This document shows positions 45,748 to 55,764 of a stretch of DNA of 64,000 bases, in pieces. Positions within the stretch are counted from its first letter, which is position 1, and the number at the start of each line of letters is the position of its first letter. The notes beneath the pieces were generated by a model. That model did not search any database. It saw only the letters and a list, made by a program, of their open reading frames with translations, and had not been told where the DNA came from. The translations under genes and the position numbers were made by a program. The DNA comes from Geodermatophilus pulveris (GTDB taxonomy: Bacteria; Actinomycetota; Actinomycetes; Mycobacteriales; Geodermatophilaceae): the NCBI RefSeq assembly GCF_900188375.1, contig NZ_FZOO01000001.1:124001-188000 (forward strand). Reading direction: 5' to 3'.

Positions 45748-46667
45748 TGGGTCAGAAGGTCAACCCGCACGGGTTCCGGCTGGGCATCACCACCGACTAC
45801 AAGTCCCGGTGGTACGCCGACAAGCTCTACAAGGACTACGTCAAGGAAGACGTCGCGATCCGCAAGCTCATGTCCAAGGGCATGGAGCGGGCCGGCATCT
45901 CCAAGGTGGAGATCGAGCGCACCCGTGACCGGGTCCGCGTCGACATCCACACCGCCCGGCCGGGCATCGTCATCGGCCGCCGCGGCGCGGAGGCCGACCG
46001 GATCCGCGGCGAGCTGGAGAAGCTCACCGGCAAGCAGGTGCAGCTGAACATCCTCGAGGTGAAGAACCCCGAGTCCGACGCCCAGCTGGTCGCCCAGGGC
46101 GTGGCCGAGCAGCTGTCCAGCCGGGTGAGCTTCCGGCGGGCCATGCGCAAGGCCATGCAGTCGGCCCAGCGCAGCCCGCAGGTCAAGGGCATCCGGGTGC
46201 AGTGCTCCGGTCGCCTGGGCGGCACCGAGATGAGCCGGTCGGAGTTCTACCGCGAGGGCCGGGTGCCGCTGCACACCCTCCGGGCGAACATCGACTACGG
46301 CATCTACGAGGCCCGGACCACCTTCGGCCGCATCGGCGTCAAGGTCTGGATCTACAAGGGCGACGTCAGCGGCTCGCGTGCCGAGCGGGAGGCCCTCGAG
46401 GCCCTCGCCGCGCGCCAGCAGCGCCGCGAGCGGGCCCAGCGCCCGCAGCGGCGGTCCGGCTCGTCGGGCACCACCGCCGGCGGGACCGAGGCCGGCCGGG
46501 CGGCCGCCGAGACGCCGTCGACCGGCCCGGCCGCCGACAGCACCCCGGTGCAGACCTCCGGTGAGGCCGCGCCCGAGCAGACCGTCGCCGAGGCCGCCGG
46601 CCCCGAGGCCACCGCGGCCGCGGAGACGGCAGCCACCGAGAACACCCCGTCCGAGCAGGGGAGCTGA
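45747..46667 (+). CDS. rpsC: 30S ribosomal protein S3 with acidic C-terminal tail
   Basis: S3 lines the mRNA entry site and has helicase-like activity. The core begins [20 protein letters not shown], contains the KH motif [19 protein letters not shown], and ends near [13 protein letters not shown]. After a basic stretch, about 70 residues rich in Ala, Glu, Pro and Thr form a tail (residues about 235-306), more than the usual length. The GTG start shares one base with the rplV stop. Confidence 0.97.
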   Translation: MGQKVNPHGFRLGITTDYKSRWYADKLYKDYVKEDVAIRKLMSKGMERAGISKVEIERTRDRVRVDIHTARPGIVIGRRGAEADRIRGELEKLTGKQVQLNILEVKNPESDAQLVAQGVAEQLSSRVSFRRAMRKAMQSAQRSPQVKGIRVQCSGRLGGTEMSRSEFYREGRVPLHTLRANIDYGIYEARTTFGRIGVKVWIYKGDVSGSRAEREALEALAARQQRRERAQRPQRRSGSSGTTAGGTEAGRAAAETPSTGPAADSTPVQTSGEAAPEQTVAEAAGPEATAAAETAATENTPSEQGS

Positions 46668-46670
46668 CCG

Positions 46671-47087
46671 ATGCTGATCCCACGGCGCGTCAAGCACCGC
46701 AAGCAGCACCACCCGAGCCGCTCCGGCCAGGCCAAGGGCGGCACCGAGATCAACTTCGGTGACTACGCCATCCAGGCCCTGGAGCCGGCGTACGTCACCA
46801 ACCGGCAGATCGAGTCCGCCCGTATCGCCATGACCCGCCACATCCGCCGTGGCGGGAAGGTCTGGATCTCCATCTACCCGGACCGCCCGCTCACCAAGAA
46901 GCCGGCCGAGACCCGCATGGGCTCGGGCAAGGGCTCGCCGGAGTGGTGGGTCGCCAACGTCAAGCCCGGCCGGATCATGTTCGAGCTGTCCGGCGTGGCC
47001 GAGCCGGTGGCCCGCGAGGCCATGCGCCGCGCGATCCACAAGCTGCCGATGAAGTGCCGCTTCATCACCCGTGAAGGAGAGGTGTGA
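46671..47087 (+). CDS. rplP: 50S ribosomal protein L16
   Basis: L16 positions the A-site tRNA. The 138-residue product begins [20 protein letters not shown] and shows [39 protein letters not shown] and [18 protein letters not shown]. The ATG is three bases after the rpsC stop, with GGGGAGCTG ahead. Its TGA shares a base with the rpmC ATG. Confidence 0.98.
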   Translation: MLIPRRVKHRKQHHPSRSGQAKGGTEINFGDYAIQALEPAYVTNRQIESARIAMTRHIRRGGKVWISIYPDRPLTKKPAETRMGSGKGSPEWWVANVKPGRIMFELSGVAEPVAREAMRRAIHKLPMKCRFITREGEV

Positions 47088-47320
47088 TGGCCGCCGGCCT
47101 GACCGCTCCCGAGCTGCGTGAGCTCTCCGCCGAGGACCTCGCCACGCGGCTGCGCGAGTCGAAGGAAGAGCTGTTCAACCTGCGGTTCCAGGTGGCCACC
47201 GGCCAGCTGGACAACAACCGGCGGCTGCAGACCGTGCGCCGCGACATCGCGCGGATCTACACGATCATGCGCGAGCGCGAGCTCGGCCTGTCGGCTGCCC
47301 CGAACGAGGGTGTGGCATGA
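47087..47320 (+). CDS. rpmC: 50S ribosomal protein L29
   Basis: L29 sits near the tunnel exit. The 77-residue product shows [40 protein letters not shown] and [19 protein letters not shown] choose the ATG at 47087 over the GTG at 47084 because GGAGAGG lies four bases upstream of the pair and the ATG overlaps the rplP stop by one base. The stop overlaps rpsQ by four bases. Confidence 0.95.
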   Translation: MAAGLTAPELRELSAEDLATRLRESKEELFNLRFQVATGQLDNNRRLQTVRRDIARIYTIMRERELGLSAAPNEGVA

Positions 47321-47628
47321 GCGAGAGCCAGTCGGCGACCGCCAACGAGGCGATCGCCACCGGTCCCGGCCTGGCCGGCCGTGGCTACCGCAAGGTCCGC
47401 GAGGGTCTGGTGGTCAGCGACAAGATGGACAAGACCATCGTCGTCGAGGTCGAGGACCGCGTGAAGCACGGCCTCTACGGCAAGGTCATCCGCCGGACCA
47501 GCAAGCTGAAGGCCCACGACGAGCAGCAGGTCGCCGGCATCGGTGACCGGGTGCAGATCATGGAGACCCGGCCGACGTCGGCCACCAAGCGGTGGCGGCT
47601 GGTCGAGGTCCTGGAGAAGGCCAAGTAG
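47317..47628 (+). CDS. rpsQ: 30S ribosomal protein S17
   Basis: S17 helps fold the 5' domain of 16S rRNA. The 103-residue product has a short N-terminal extension, then [39 protein letters not shown] and the C-terminal [19 protein letters not shown]. The ATG overlaps the rpmC stop. It is the last gene of the S10 operon here, and a hairpin follows. Confidence 0.97.
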   Translation: MSESQSATANEAIATGPGLAGRGYRKVREGLVVSDKMDKTIVVEVEDRVKHGLYGKVIRRTSKLKAHDEQQVAGIGDRVQIMETRPTSATKRWRLVEVLEKAK

Positions 47629-47631
47629 TCC

Positions 47632-47661
47632 CCTCCGGGGGCCCTCCGCGGTCCCCGGAGG
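47632..47661 (+). terminator. terminator after rpsQ
   Basis: A nine-pair stem (47632-47640 with 47653-47661) lies three bases after rpsQ. A second small stem GGAGCC/GGCTCC follows. It separates the S10 and spc operons. Confidence 0.65.
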
Positions 47662-47692
47662 AGCCGCCCTGCGGGGTGGCTCCGGGGGCGAG

Positions 47693-47698
47693 TATCCT
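47693..47698 (+). promoter_or_regulatory. candidate -10 box of the spc operon (rplN)
   Basis: TATCCT lies 32 bases past the hairpin and 156 bases before rplN. It matches the TAnnnT pattern of this window. No clear -35. Confidence 0.4.
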
Positions 47699-47853
47699 GG
47701 ACCACTGGCGCGCTCGGCACCACTGCGCGCCCATCCCGGTGACCGTGCTCGGACGCACCGGCGGCTGCGCCGCCGGTGCGTCCGCACGTGGGCACCGGAC
47801 AGCCGGTTCACCGTTCCGGTCCGGCTGTCACACCCACAGATCAGGAGTAGGAC

Positions 47854-48222
47854 GTGATCCAGCAGGAGTCGCGACTGCGGGTCGCCGACAACACCGGTGC
47901 GAAGGAGATCCTCTGCATCCGGGTGCTCGGCGGCTCCGGGCGACGCTACGCCGGCATCGGTGACGTCATCGTCGCCACCGTCAAGGACGCGCTGCCGGGC
48001 GCAGGGGTCAAGCGGGGCGACGTGGTCAAGGCCGTCGTCGTCCGCACGGTCAAGGAGCGCCGTCGTCCCGACGGTTCCTACATCCGCTTCGACGAGAACG
48101 CCGCCGTGATCATCCGCGACAGCGGCGACCCGCGCGGAACGCGCATCTTCGGCCCGGTCGGCCGGGAGCTCCGCGACAAGCGCTTCATGCGGATCATCTC
48201 GCTCGCCCCGGAGGTGCTGTGA
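47854..48222 (+). CDS. rplN: 50S ribosomal protein L14
   Basis: L14 is on the inter-subunit face. The 122-residue product shows [40 protein letters not shown] and [20 protein letters not shown]. The GTG follows CAGGAGTAGGAC. It opens the spc operon after a 225-base gap. The stop overlaps the rplX GTG. Confidence 0.98.
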   Translation: MIQQESRLRVADNTGAKEILCIRVLGGSGRRYAGIGDVIVATVKDALPGAGVKRGDVVKAVVVRTVKERRRPDGSYIRFDENAAVIIRDSGDPRGTRIFGPVGRELRDKRFMRIISLAPEVL

Positions 48223-48590
48223 CCATGGCGACCAACAAGAAGCAGGCTGCCCACTCGAAGGCCAAGGCGCCGTCGATGAAGGTGAAGAAGGGCGACACGG
48301 TCGTCGTGCTCGCCGGCCGGGACAAGGGCGCCCGGGGCCGGGTCATCGCGGCCTACCCGGAGCGGCAGAAGGTCCTCGTCGAGGGCGTGGGCCGGGTCAA
48401 GAAGCACACCCGGATCAGCTCCAACCAGCGCGGTGCCCAGTCGGGCGGGATCGTCACGCAGGAGGCGCCGATCCACGTCAGCAACGTGATGGTGCTCGAC
48501 TCCGAGGACAAGCCGACCCGGGTCGGCTACCGCAAGGACGAGGAAGGCCGCAGCATCCGGGTCTCGCGGCGCACCGGTAAGGACCTCTGA
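48219..48590 (+). CDS. rplX: 50S ribosomal protein L24
   Basis: L24 starts assembly of the 50S subunit. The product of up to 123 residues has a basic N-terminus, the KOW core [20 protein letters not shown], then [20 protein letters not shown] and RTGKDL. The GTG at 48219 overlaps the rplN stop, with GGAGG four bases before. An ATG at 48225 with ten-base spacing is an equal alternative. Length is slightly above average. Confidence 0.95.
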   Translation: MTMATNKKQAAHSKAKAPSMKVKKGDTVVVLAGRDKGARGRVIAAYPERQKVLVEGVGRVKKHTRISSNQRGAQSGGIVTQEAPIHVSNVMVLDSEDKPTRVGYRKDEEGRSIRVSRRTGKDL

Positions 48591-48595
48591 TCCCC

Positions 48596-49195
48596 ATGTC
48601 GTCGATGACCGAGAGCGCACCCACCCGCGAGCTGCCCCGCATGCTCGCCCGCTACCGCGACGAGATCCTGCCCGCGCTGCAGGCCGAGTTCGGCTACGAG
48701 AACGTCATGCAGATCCCGCGGCTGACCAAGATCGTCGTCAACATGGGCGTCGGCGAGGCCACCCGCGACGCCAAGCTGATGGACGGCGCGGTCCGCGACC
48801 TCACCGCCATCACCGGGCAGAAGCCGGCCGTCGTCCGGGCGCGCAAGTCCATCGCCCAGTTCAAGCTGCGCGAGGGCATGCCGATCGGCGCGAAGGTCAC
48901 CCTGCGCGGTGACCGCATGTGGGAGTTCCTGGACCGGCTGCTGAGCCTGGCCCTGCCCCGCATCCGCGACTTCCGCGGCCTGTCGGCCAAGCAGTTCGAC
49001 GGCCACGGCAATTACACGTTCGGCCTGACCGAGCAGTCGATGTTCCGCGAGATCGACGTGGACAAGATCGACCGTCCGCGCGGCATGGACATCACGCTGG
49101 TCACCACCGCCACGAACGACGAGGAGGGTCGCGAGCTCCTCCGCCTGCTGGGCTTCCCGTTCGCCGGCCAGCCCGTCGTCACCACCACCCGCTGA
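48596..49195 (+). CDS. rplE: 50S ribosomal protein L5
   Basis: L5 binds 5S rRNA. The 199-residue product shows [38 protein letters not shown], and [19 protein letters not shown]. Both ATG 48596 and ATG 48605 are in frame. AAGGA 12 bases before the first favours it. Length is normal for actinobacteria. Confidence 0.97.
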   Translation: MSSMTESAPTRELPRMLARYRDEILPALQAEFGYENVMQIPRLTKIVVNMGVGEATRDAKLMDGAVRDLTAITGQKPAVVRARKSIAQFKLREGMPIGAKVTLRGDRMWEFLDRLLSLALPRIRDFRGLSAKQFDGHGNYTFGLTEQSMFREIDVDKIDRPRGMDITLVTTATNDEEGRELLRLLGFPFAGQPVVTTTR

Positions 49196-49216
49196 GCCGG
49201 GGGAGGAGACACCCAG

Positions 49217-49402
49217 ATGGCCAAGAAGGCGCTGATCAACAAGGCGGCCCGCAAGCCGAAGTTCGCGGTCCGCGGCTACACCCGGTGCCAGCGGTGCGGC
49301 CGCCCGCACTCGGTCTTCCGCAAGTTCGGCCTGTGCCGGATCTGCCTGCGGGAGATGGCGCACGCCGGCGAGCTGCCCGGCGTGAGCAAGAGCTCCTGGT
49401 GA
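49217..49402 (+). CDS. rpsZ: 30S ribosomal protein S14, zinc-binding type (S14Z)
   Basis: S14 belongs to the 30S head. The 61-residue form is the short, zinc-binding type: [20 protein letters not shown] then [20 protein letters not shown]. All four cysteines are present. The ATG follows GGGGAGGAGACACCCAG. Element copy E begins one base after the stop. Confidence 0.97.
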   Translation: MAKKALINKAARKPKFAVRGYTRCQRCGRPHSVFRKFGLCRICLREMAHAGELPGVSKSSW

Positions 49403-49403
49403 A

Positions 49404-49474
49404 GGACCCGGCTGCCCCCCACGACGCGCTCCGCGCGCCGCGGGTCCTGCAGCCGGGCCGTTCCAGCAAGTCAC
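49404..49474 (+). repeat. intergenic structured element, copy E (after rpsZ)
   Basis: GGACCC starts one base after the stop. A nine-pair outer stem (49407-49415 with 49449-49457) encloses a GCGC/GCGC inner stem. The tail is GGCCGTTCCAGCAAGTCACC. Alternatively GGACCC (49404-49409) can pair with GGGTCC (49442-49447), so two mutually exclusive folds are possible. Confidence 0.75.
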
Positions 49475-49564
49475 CTACCGCGCACCACTGATCACCGAGA
49501 GGCCGCGCCCGACGGCACCGAGCCGTACGGCGAGAGGAACCGCGGTGAGAGAGGCACGACACCC

Positions 49565-49975
49565 ATGACGATGACCGACCCGATCGCGGACATGCTGACG
49601 CGGATCCGGAACGCCAACCAGGCGTACCACGACTCCACGACCATGCCGTCGTCCAAGCTGAAGACGCACATCGCCGAGATCCTCCAGCAGGAGGGCTACA
49701 TCGCCGGCTGGACCGTCAACGAGGTCGACAAGGACGGCACCACCTTCAAGGAGCTGGTGGTGGACCTCAAGTACGGCCCCAACCGTGAGCGGAGCATCGC
49801 CGGCGTCCGGCGCGTCTCCAAGCCCGGCCTGCGGGTGTACGCCAAGTCCACCGCGCTGCCGAAGGTGCTGGGCGGCCTCGGGGTGGCGATCATCTCGACC
49901 TCCACCGGTCTGCTGACCGACCGCCAGGCGAACAAGAAGGGCGTGGGTGGGGAAGTCCTCGCCTACGTCTGGTGA
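49565..49975 (+). CDS. rpsH: 30S ribosomal protein S8
   Basis: S8 binds 16S rRNA and represses the spc operon in E. coli. The 136-residue product begins [20 protein letters not shown] and contains [20 protein letters not shown] and the C-terminal GGEVLAYVW. The ATG lies after GAGAGAGGCACGACACCC. Length is standard. Confidence 0.98.
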   Translation: MTMTDPIADMLTRIRNANQAYHDSTTMPSSKLKTHIAEILQQEGYIAGWTVNEVDKDGTTFKELVVDLKYGPNRERSIAGVRRVSKPGLRVYAKSTALPKVLGGLGVAIISTSTGLLTDRQANKKGVGGEVLAYVW

Positions 49976-49987
49976 GGAGCGAGTGAC

Positions 49988-50527
49988 ATGTCGCGGATCG
50001 GACGACTGCCGATTCCCGTGCCCGGGGGCGTGGACGTCTCCATCGACGGCCAGACGCTGAGCGTCAAGGGTCCCAAGGGCACGCTGAGCCACACCGTCGC
50101 CTCGCCGATCACCGTCGAGCGCGGCGAGGACGGCACGCTGCAGGTGCAGCGGCCGGACGACGAGCGGGAGAGCCGGGCCCTGCACGGGCTGTCGCGCACG
50201 CTCATCGCCAACATGATCACCGGCGTCACCGAGGGGTACACCAAGACCCTCGAGATCGTCGGTGTCGGGTACCGCGTGCAGGCCCGCGGGTCGGACCTCG
50301 AGTTCGCCCTGGGCTTCAGCCACCCGGTGCCGGTGAGGGCCCCCGAGGGCATCACCTTCACCGTCGAGTCCCCGACCCGCCTGCGGGTCACCGGGATCGA
50401 CAAGCAGCTGGTGGGCCAGGTGTCGGCCAACATCCGCGGTCTGCGCCGCCCGGACCCCTACAAGGGCAAGGGCGTTCGCTACCAGGGTGAGGTCGTCAAG
50501 CGCAAGGTCGGGAAGACGGGTAAGTGA
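49988..50527 (+). CDS. rplF: 50S ribosomal protein L6
   Basis: L6 is near the factor-binding site. The 179-residue product shows [40 protein letters not shown] and [20 protein letters not shown]. The ATG follows GAGGAGCGAGTGAC. Its stop shares one base with the rplR ATG. Confidence 0.98.
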   Translation: MSRIGRLPIPVPGGVDVSIDGQTLSVKGPKGTLSHTVASPITVERGEDGTLQVQRPDDERESRALHGLSRTLIANMITGVTEGYTKTLEIVGVGYRVQARGSDLEFALGFSHPVPVRAPEGITFTVESPTRLRVTGIDKQLVGQVSANIRGLRRPDPYKGKGVRYQGEVVKRKVGKTGK

Positions 50528-50937
50528 TGGCACGGACCGACAAGAGTGTCGCTCGGGTGCACAAGCCCGTGGGCACCGACATCAGCACCGCGCGGCGGGT
50601 CTCCCGCCTGCGCCGGCACACCCGGCTGCGCAAGCGGGTGGCCGGTACCCCGGAGCGTCCGCGCCTGGTGGTCAAGCGCAGCTCGCGGCACATCCACGTC
50701 CAGGTCGTCGACGACACCGTCGGCCGTACCCTGGTCAGTGCCTCGACGCTGGACGCGAGCCTGCGCACCGCCGAAGGGGACAAGTCCACGCTGGCCCGCC
50801 GGGTCGGCTCCCTGGTCGCCGAGCGCGCCCGGGCCGCCGGCATCACCGCGGTCGTCTTCGACCGGGGCGGTAACCGCTACCAGGGCCGCATCGCGGCGCT
50901 GGCCGACGGCGCCCGCGAGGGCGGGCTGGACTTCTGA
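50527..50937 (+). CDS. rplR: 50S ribosomal protein L18
   Basis: L18 binds 5S rRNA. The 136-residue product has a short N-terminal extension, then [40 protein letters not shown] and [20 protein letters not shown]. The ATG at 50527 overlaps the rplF stop; a GTG one codon upstream is less likely. Confidence 0.97.
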   Translation: MARTDKSVARVHKPVGTDISTARRVSRLRRHTRLRKRVAGTPERPRLVVKRSSRHIHVQVVDDTVGRTLVSASTLDASLRTAEGDKSTLARRVGSLVAERARAAGITAVVFDRGGNRYQGRIAALADGAREGGLDF

Positions 50938-50989
50938 TGGGCGCCGAGCAGCGCCGACACGACACGATGCAGATCGAGAGGGACGTCTG

Positions 50990-51604
50990 ATGCCAGGACC
51001 ACAGCGACGCGGCGGCGGCGCCGGCGGCGGGAACGACCGCCGCGACCGTCGTGACGGCGGGCGGGGCCCCGGCGGCGCGCCTGCCGAGAAGAGCACCTTC
51101 ATCGAGCGCGTGGTGGCCATCAACCGCGTGTCCAAGGTCGTCAAGGGCGGTCGGCGCTTCAGCTTCACCGCGCTGGTGATCGTGGGCGACGGCGACGGCA
51201 CCGTGGGCGTCGGGTACGGCAAGGCCAAGGAGGTGCCCGCGGCGATCGCCAAGGGCGTCGAGGAGGCCAAGAAGCACTTCTACAAGGTGCCGCGCATCGC
51301 CAGCACCATCCCGCACCCCGTGCAGGGTGAGGCGGCGGCCGGCGTCGTGCTGCTCAAGCCGGCCAGCCCCGGTACCGGTGTCATCGCCGGTGGCCCGGTG
51401 CGTGCCGTGCTGGAGTGCGCCGGCATCCACGACGTGCTCTCCAAGAGCCTCGGGTCGTCCAACCCGATCAACATCGTGCACGCCACCATGCAGGCGCTGC
51501 GGGACCTCGTCCGTCCCGAGGAGATCGCGGCCCGCCGCGGCCTGCCCCTCGAGGACGTCGCCCCGGCCGCCATGCTGCGGGCGCGGGCGGGTCAGGGGGT
51601 CTGA
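50990..51604 (+). CDS. rpsE: 30S ribosomal protein S5
   Basis: S5 helps translational accuracy. The 204-residue product starts with a Gly/Arg-rich stretch (about 35 residues), then [20 protein letters not shown], the core [20 protein letters not shown] and [20 protein letters not shown]. The ATG follows GAGAGGGACGTCTG. The spectinomycin loop region VVKGGRR looks normal. Confidence 0.97.
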   Translation: MPGPQRRGGGAGGGNDRRDRRDGGRGPGGAPAEKSTFIERVVAINRVSKVVKGGRRFSFTALVIVGDGDGTVGVGYGKAKEVPAAIAKGVEEAKKHFYKVPRIASTIPHPVQGEAAAGVVLLKPASPGTGVIAGGPVRAVLECAGIHDVLSKSLGSSNPINIVHATMQALRDLVRPEEIAARRGLPLEDVAPAAMLRARAGQGV

Positions 51605-51605
51605 G

Positions 51606-51785
51606 ATGGCGCAGCTGAAGGTCACCCAGGTCCGGTCGGCGATCGGCTCGAAGCCCAACCAGCGCCAGACGCTGCGCTCGCTGGGCCTCAAGCGGATCAA
51701 CGACTCGGTCCTCCAGGAGGACCGTCCCGAGATCCGCGGGATGGTCGCGACGGTGCCGCACCTGGTCGCCGTCGAAGAAGTCTGA
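51606..51785 (+). CDS. rpmD: 50S ribosomal protein L30
   Basis: L30 is a small 50S protein near 5S rRNA. The 59-residue product shows [20 protein letters not shown] and [20 protein letters not shown], typical of the family. The ATG is one base past the rpsE stop, with an upstream purine run. It is too short for many gene finders. Confidence 0.96.
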   Translation: MAQLKVTQVRSAIGSKPNQRQTLRSLGLKRINDSVLQEDRPEIRGMVATVPHLVAVEEV

Positions 51786-51798
51786 GCGAGGACACCCG

Positions 51799-52242
51799 AT
51801 GACTCTCAAGGTCCACCACCTGCGTCCGGCCCCCGGCGCCCACACCCGCAAGACCCGCGTGGGTCGCGGTGAGGGCTCCAAGGGCAAGACGGCCGGTCGC
51901 GGCACCAAGGGCACCGGCGCGCGGGGCACCACCTCCGCACGCTTCGAGGGCGGGCAGACGCCGCTGCACATGCGGCTGCCCAAGCTCTCGGGCTTCAAGA
52001 ACCGCAACAAGGTCGTCTTCCAGGTCGTCAACCTCGGCCGGATCGCGTCCCTGTTCCCCCAGGGCGGCTCGGTCGACCCGGACTCCCTGGCCGCTGCCGG
52101 CGCCGTGCGGCGCGGGCACCCGGTGAAGGTCCTGGGCACCGGCGACCTGGGCGGGGTCCAGGTGCACGTGCACGCGCACGCCTTCTCCGCGTCGGCCGCC
52201 GAGAAGATCGGCGCCGCCGGGGGCAGCACCAGCCGCCTCTGA
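51799..52242 (+). CDS. rplO: 50S ribosomal protein L15
   Basis: L15 is a late assembly protein. The 147-residue product begins [20 protein letters not shown] and shows [20 protein letters not shown] and [20 protein letters not shown]. The C-terminal [13 protein letters not shown] is normal. A very strong terminator follows, setting secY apart. Confidence 0.98.
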   Translation: MTLKVHHLRPAPGAHTRKTRVGRGEGSKGKTAGRGTKGTGARGTTSARFEGGQTPLHMRLPKLSGFKNRNKVVFQVVNLGRIASLFPQGGSVDPDSLAAAGAVRRGHPVKVLGTGDLGGVQVHVHAHAFSASAAEKIGAAGGSTSRL

Positions 52243-52248
52243 CACGCC

Positions 52249-52285
52249 GACGACCCCGGGGCGCCCACGGCGCCCCGGGGTCGTC
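52249..52285 (+). terminator. terminator after rplO
   Basis: A perfect 17-pair stem (52249-52265 with 52269-52285) closes a three-base loop six bases past rplO. It splits rplO from secY, which in many bacteria share a transcript. Confidence 0.85.
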
Positions 52286-52324
52286 CGCTGTCCGGCCCTC
52301 GCACGGCCCCGCCGTGCTCGTTGC

Positions 52325-52330
52325 TAATCT
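52325..52330 (+). promoter_or_regulatory. candidate -10 box of secY
   Basis: TAATCT lies 26 bases before the secY GTG and 39 bases past the rplO terminator, in an unusually AT-rich patch (TTGCTAATCTCATCC). No -35 is clear. Confidence 0.5.
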
Positions 52331-52355
52331 CATCCGACCGAGCAGGGGAGGGCAC

Positions 52356-53666
52356 GTGCTGCAGGCGTTCGCCGCGGCGTTCCGGACGCCAGACCTCCGG
52401 CGCAAGCTGCTGTTCTCCCTGGCGATCATCGCCGTCTACCGCCTGGGGGCGGCGATCCCCGGCCCCGGCGTCTCGGTCGAGGCCATCAACAGCTGCCTCG
52501 AGCAGGCCCAGGCCTCCGACCAGCGGGACCTGTACTCGCTGGTCAACCTGTTCTCCGGCGGCGCGCTGCTGCGGCTGAGCGTCTTCGCGCTCGGGATCAT
52601 GCCCTACATCACGGCGAGCATCATCGTGCAGCTGCTGGTGGTCGTGATCCCGCGCTTCGAGCAGCTGAAGAAGGAAGGGCAGTCGGGTCAGGCCAAGCTG
52701 ACCCAGTACACCCGCTACCTGACGATCGCCCTCGCCGTCCTGCAGAGCACCGGCATCATCGCCCTGGCCCGCAGCGGCCAGCTGTTCCCCGGCTGCCCGC
52801 AGGACATCATCCCGTCCAACTCCGTCTGGACGACGATCGTCCTGGTGATCGCCCTGACCGCCGGCACCGCGGTGATCATGTGGCTCGGCGAGCTGCTGAC
52901 CGAGAAGGGCATCGGCAACGGCATGTCCGTGCTGATCTTCACCTCGATCGCGGCCCGCATCCCCGCCGAGGGCGGCGCCATCCTGCAGACCCGCGGCGGC
53001 ATCGTCTTCGCGCTGGTCTGCCTGCTGGCCCTGCTGATCATCGGCGCGGTCGTCTACGTCGAGCAGGCACAGCGGCGCATCCCGGTCCAGTACGCCAAGC
53101 GGATGGTCGGCCGCCGCATGTACGGCGGGACGTCGACCTACCTGCCGCTGAAGGTCAACCAGGCCGGTGTCATCCCGGTCATCTTCGCCTCCTCGCTGCT
53201 CTACCTGCCGCAGTTGCTCACCCAGCTGCAGGGCAACGAGACCGGTCCGGTGCGGCAGTTCTTCGAGAACTACGTCATCGACCAGAGCAGCCCGGTGCAC
53301 GTCGCCCTGTACTTCGGGCTGATCGTGTTCTTCACCTACTTCTACGTGTCGATCACGTTCAACCCGGAGGAGCGGGCCGAGGACATGAAGCGCTACGGCG
53401 GCTTCATCCCGGGCATCCGCCCCGGCCGGCCCACCGCGGAGTACCTGCAGTACGTGCTGTCCCGGATCACCCTGCCCGGGTCGCTCTACCTCGGCATCGT
53501 GGCCGTACTGCCCAACTTCTTCCTGTCGGTCACGCAGGAGGGGCAGAACCAGAACTTCCCGTTCGGTGGCACCGCGGTGCTGATCATGGTCGGAGTGGGG
53601 TTGGAGACGGTGAAGCAGATCGAGACACAGCTGAACCAGCGCAACTACGAAGGGTTCCTGAAGTAG
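52356..53666 (+). CDS. secY: protein translocase subunit SecY
   Basis: SecY is the protein-conducting channel. The 436-residue product has ten predicted helices. Motifs are [20 protein letters not shown], the plug region after AAIPGPGV, and [20 protein letters not shown] in the cytosolic loop that binds SecA and the ribosome. GTG at 52356 is preceded by GGGGAGGGCAC; upstream frame is not conserved. Its stop overlaps the adk start. Confidence 0.96.
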   Translation: MLQAFAAAFRTPDLRRKLLFSLAIIAVYRLGAAIPGPGVSVEAINSCLEQAQASDQRDLYSLVNLFSGGALLRLSVFALGIMPYITASIIVQLLVVVIPRFEQLKKEGQSGQAKLTQYTRYLTIALAVLQSTGIIALARSGQLFPGCPQDIIPSNSVWTTIVLVIALTAGTAVIMWLGELLTEKGIGNGMSVLIFTSIAARIPAEGGAILQTRGGIVFALVCLLALLIIGAVVYVEQAQRRIPVQYAKRMVGRRMYGGTSTYLPLKVNQAGVIPVIFASSLLYLPQLLTQLQGNETGPVRQFFENYVIDQSSPVHVALYFGLIVFFTYFYVSITFNPEERAEDMKRYGGFIPGIRPGRPTAEYLQYVLSRITLPGSLYLGIVAVLPNFFLSVTQEGQNQNFPFGGTAVLIMVGVGLETVKQIETQLNQRNYEGFLK

Positions 53667-54280
53667 TGCGCGTCGTGCTGCTGGGCCCCCCGGGAGCGGG
53701 CAAGGGGACCCAGGCGCAGGTCATCGCCGGCCAGCTCGGCGTCCCGGCCATCTCGACCGGTGACATCTTCCGCGCCAACGTGAGCGGGGAGACCGAGCTG
53801 GGCCTGCAGGCCAAGAGCTACATGGACGCCGGGGACCTCGTGCCCGACGAGATCACCGTGGCCATGGTCAAGACCCGGCTCGCCGAGACAGACGCCAAGG
53901 GCGGCTTCCTGCTCGACGGCTTCCCGCGGACCATCGCGCAGGCCGAGCAGCTCAAGGAGTCCCTGCACGAGCTCGGGGACGCCCTGGACTGCGTGCTGGA
54001 GCTGGTGGTGGACGAGGACGAGCTGGTCCGCCGGCTCTCCGGCCGCCGGACGCTGGTCGACGGCCAGTGGGTGCAGCGCTCCGACGACGAGCCGGAGACC
54101 GTGCGACACCGGCTGCAGGTCTACCGGGAACAGACCGCCCCGCTGTCGGGTTGGTACGAGGCCGAGGGGCTGCTCTCGCGCATCGACGCCATCGGCGCGG
54201 TCGAGGAGGTCACCCAGCGGGCACTGGACGCGCTGGAGGCCTGCCGCGGCACGCGGTCCGACGGGCCGGGCGCGGGCTGA
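53666..54280 (+). CDS. adk: adenylate kinase
   Basis: Adk interconverts ATP, ADP and AMP. The 204-residue product starts [20 protein letters not shown] (P-loop), then [18 protein letters not shown] and RRLSGRR. The LID is short (about [20 protein letters not shown]) and lacks the four-cysteine zinc site, as in many actinobacteria. The GTG overlaps the secY stop by one base. Confidence 0.95.
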   Translation: MRVVLLGPPGAGKGTQAQVIAGQLGVPAISTGDIFRANVSGETELGLQAKSYMDAGDLVPDEITVAMVKTRLAETDAKGGFLLDGFPRTIAQAEQLKESLHELGDALDCVLELVVDEDELVRRLSGRRTLVDGQWVQRSDDEPETVRHRLQVYREQTAPLSGWYEAEGLLSRIDAIGAVEEVTQRALDALEACRGTRSDGPGAG

Positions 54281-54352
54281 GGACAGGCGGCCCGGATGAC
54301 GGCCGCGCGGATCCTCGACCGGATCCCGCTGCTGGCGAAGTGGAGTGGACGG

Positions 54353-55156
54353 ATGATCCAGATCAAGACGCCGCAGGAGCTCGAGCTCATGCGGGCAGCC
54401 GGGCTCGTCGTGGCCGGGGCCATCGCCGCCGTCCGCGCGGCCGTGCGGCCGGGGGTGACCACCGGTGAGCTGGACGCCATCGCCGAGGACCACATCCGCA
54501 GCGCCGGCGCGGTGCCGTCGTTCCTCGGGTACCACGGGTTCACCGGCAGCATCTGCGCGTCCATCAACGACGAGATCGTGCACGGCATCCCCGGCCCGGA
54601 CCGCGCGCTCGCCGAGGGCGACAACATCTCCATCGACTGCGGCGCCATCCTCCGCGGCTGGCACGGCGACTCGGCGGTCACCGTCACCGTCGGGCCCCCG
54701 TCGGCGGAGGACGCCGCGCTCATGGACGTCACCGAGCGGTCGATGTGGGCCGGGCTGGCGCACGCCCTGGCCGGCGGGCGGCTGACCGACATCAGCCACG
54801 CCGTGGAGCAGACGATCACCGCCGAGCAGCACCCGTACGGGATCGTGGACCACTACGGCGGGCACGGCATCGGCACCGAGATGCACCAGGACCCGCACGT
54901 GCTGAACTACGGCCGGCCCGGCCGCGGGCCCCGGCTGGTGCCGGGTCTGGCGCTGGCCATCGAGCCGATGGTGACCGTGGGGGACCCGGCGACCGTCGAG
55001 CTGGAGGACGGCTGGACCGTCGTCACCAAGGACGGGTCGCGGGCGGCCCACTTCGAGCACAGCGTCGCCATCACGCCCGAGGGCCCGTGGGTGCTCACGG
55101 CCGAGGACGGCGGCGTCGCGGGGCTCGCCCCCTTCGGGATCACCCCCCGCCACTGA
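54353..55156 (+). CDS. map: methionine aminopeptidase, type I
   Basis: Map removes the N-terminal Met. The 267-residue product starts IQIKTPQELELMRAAGLVVA. Metal ligands are visible in NISIDCGAILRGWHGDSAVT (two Asp), HYGGHGIGTEMHQDPHV (His), LAIEPMV (Glu) and HFEHSVAI (Glu). The ATG at 54353 with GGAG seven bases before is preferred over ATG 54296, which would add 19 residues. Element copy F begins four bases after the stop. Confidence 0.95.
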   Translation: MIQIKTPQELELMRAAGLVVAGAIAAVRAAVRPGVTTGELDAIAEDHIRSAGAVPSFLGYHGFTGSICASINDEIVHGIPGPDRALAEGDNISIDCGAILRGWHGDSAVTVTVGPPSAEDAALMDVTERSMWAGLAHALAGGRLTDISHAVEQTITAEQHPYGIVDHYGGHGIGTEMHQDPHVLNYGRPGRGPRLVPGLALAIEPMVTVGDPATVELEDGWTVVTKDGSRAAHFEHSVAITPEGPWVLTAEDGGVAGLAPFGITPRH

Positions 55157-55160
55157 CGGA

Positions 55161-55228
55161 GGACCCCTCCGCCCCCCGCCACTCGCAGGCTCGCGGCGGG
55201 ACCCTGCGGAGGGGCCGGCCCGACACCG
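55161..55228 (+). repeat. intergenic structured element, copy F (after map)
   Basis: GGACCCC begins four bases after the map stop. Outer stem 55164-55172 pairs with 55206-55214 (nine pairs), and an inner stem CCCGCC/GGCGGG (55175-55180 with 55195-55200) is clear. The tail reads GGGGCCGGCCCGACACC, so it lacks the GTTSCAG of the other five copies. Confidence 0.65.
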
Positions 55229-55281
55229 CGCCGGGCCGGCGGCGTGCTCCTGCCGGGGCCGTCCGTGTGACGGAGGCCGGG

Positions 55282-55311
55282 TTGGAGGGCCCCGTCGCAG
55301 CGGGGTACAGT
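55282..55311 (+). promoter_or_regulatory. candidate promoter of infA-rpmJ-rpsM
   Basis: TTGGAG (55282-55287) and TACAGT (55306-55311) with an 18-base spacer. The leader to infA is about 165 bases. Together with copy F it fills the 325-base gap 55157-55481. Confidence 0.6.
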
Positions 55312-55481
55312 GGCCGACGGCGCTTGCGCCGCTCTGCTGTCGTGCTGTGGCCGTACGACCCGGAGCGCCCTCGCGGGAGCGCCTGCACCACCGTTCCGCA
55401 CACCACCGAGCACGCCCGCCGGGTCCCGGCGTGGGCGCGTGAGGACACCAGCACCACCGAGTCAGGGAGGCCGTGTAGGGC

Positions 55482-55703
55482 ATGGCGAAGAAGGACGGGG
55501 CCATCGAGGTCGAGGGTCGCGTCGTCGAGCCGCTGCCCAACGCGATGTTCCGGGTCGAGCTGCAGAACGGGCACCGGGTGCTCGCCCACATCAGCGGCAA
55601 GATGCGGCAGCACTACATCCGCATCCTGCCCGAGGACCGCGTGGTCGTGGAGCTGTCGCCCTACGACCTCACCCGCGGTCGCATCGTCTACCGGTACAAG
55701 TGA
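55482..55703 (+). CDS. infA: translation initiation factor IF-1
   Basis: IF-1 occupies the A site during initiation. The 73-residue product [20 protein letters not shown] then [20 protein letters not shown] is nearly invariant among bacteria. The ATG lies after AGGGAGGCCGTGTAGGGC. It opens the infA-rpmJ-rpsM-rpsK-rpsD-rpoA-rplQ cluster. Confidence 0.98.
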   Translation: MAKKDGAIEVEGRVVEPLPNAMFRVELQNGHRVLAHISGKMRQHYIRILPEDRVVVELSPYDLTRGRIVYRYK

Positions 55704-55764
55704 TCGCCGGCCCGTCCCGCGCGGGCGGCCGGCCTACGAGCATGAGGAATGAGGGGCGGCACCG

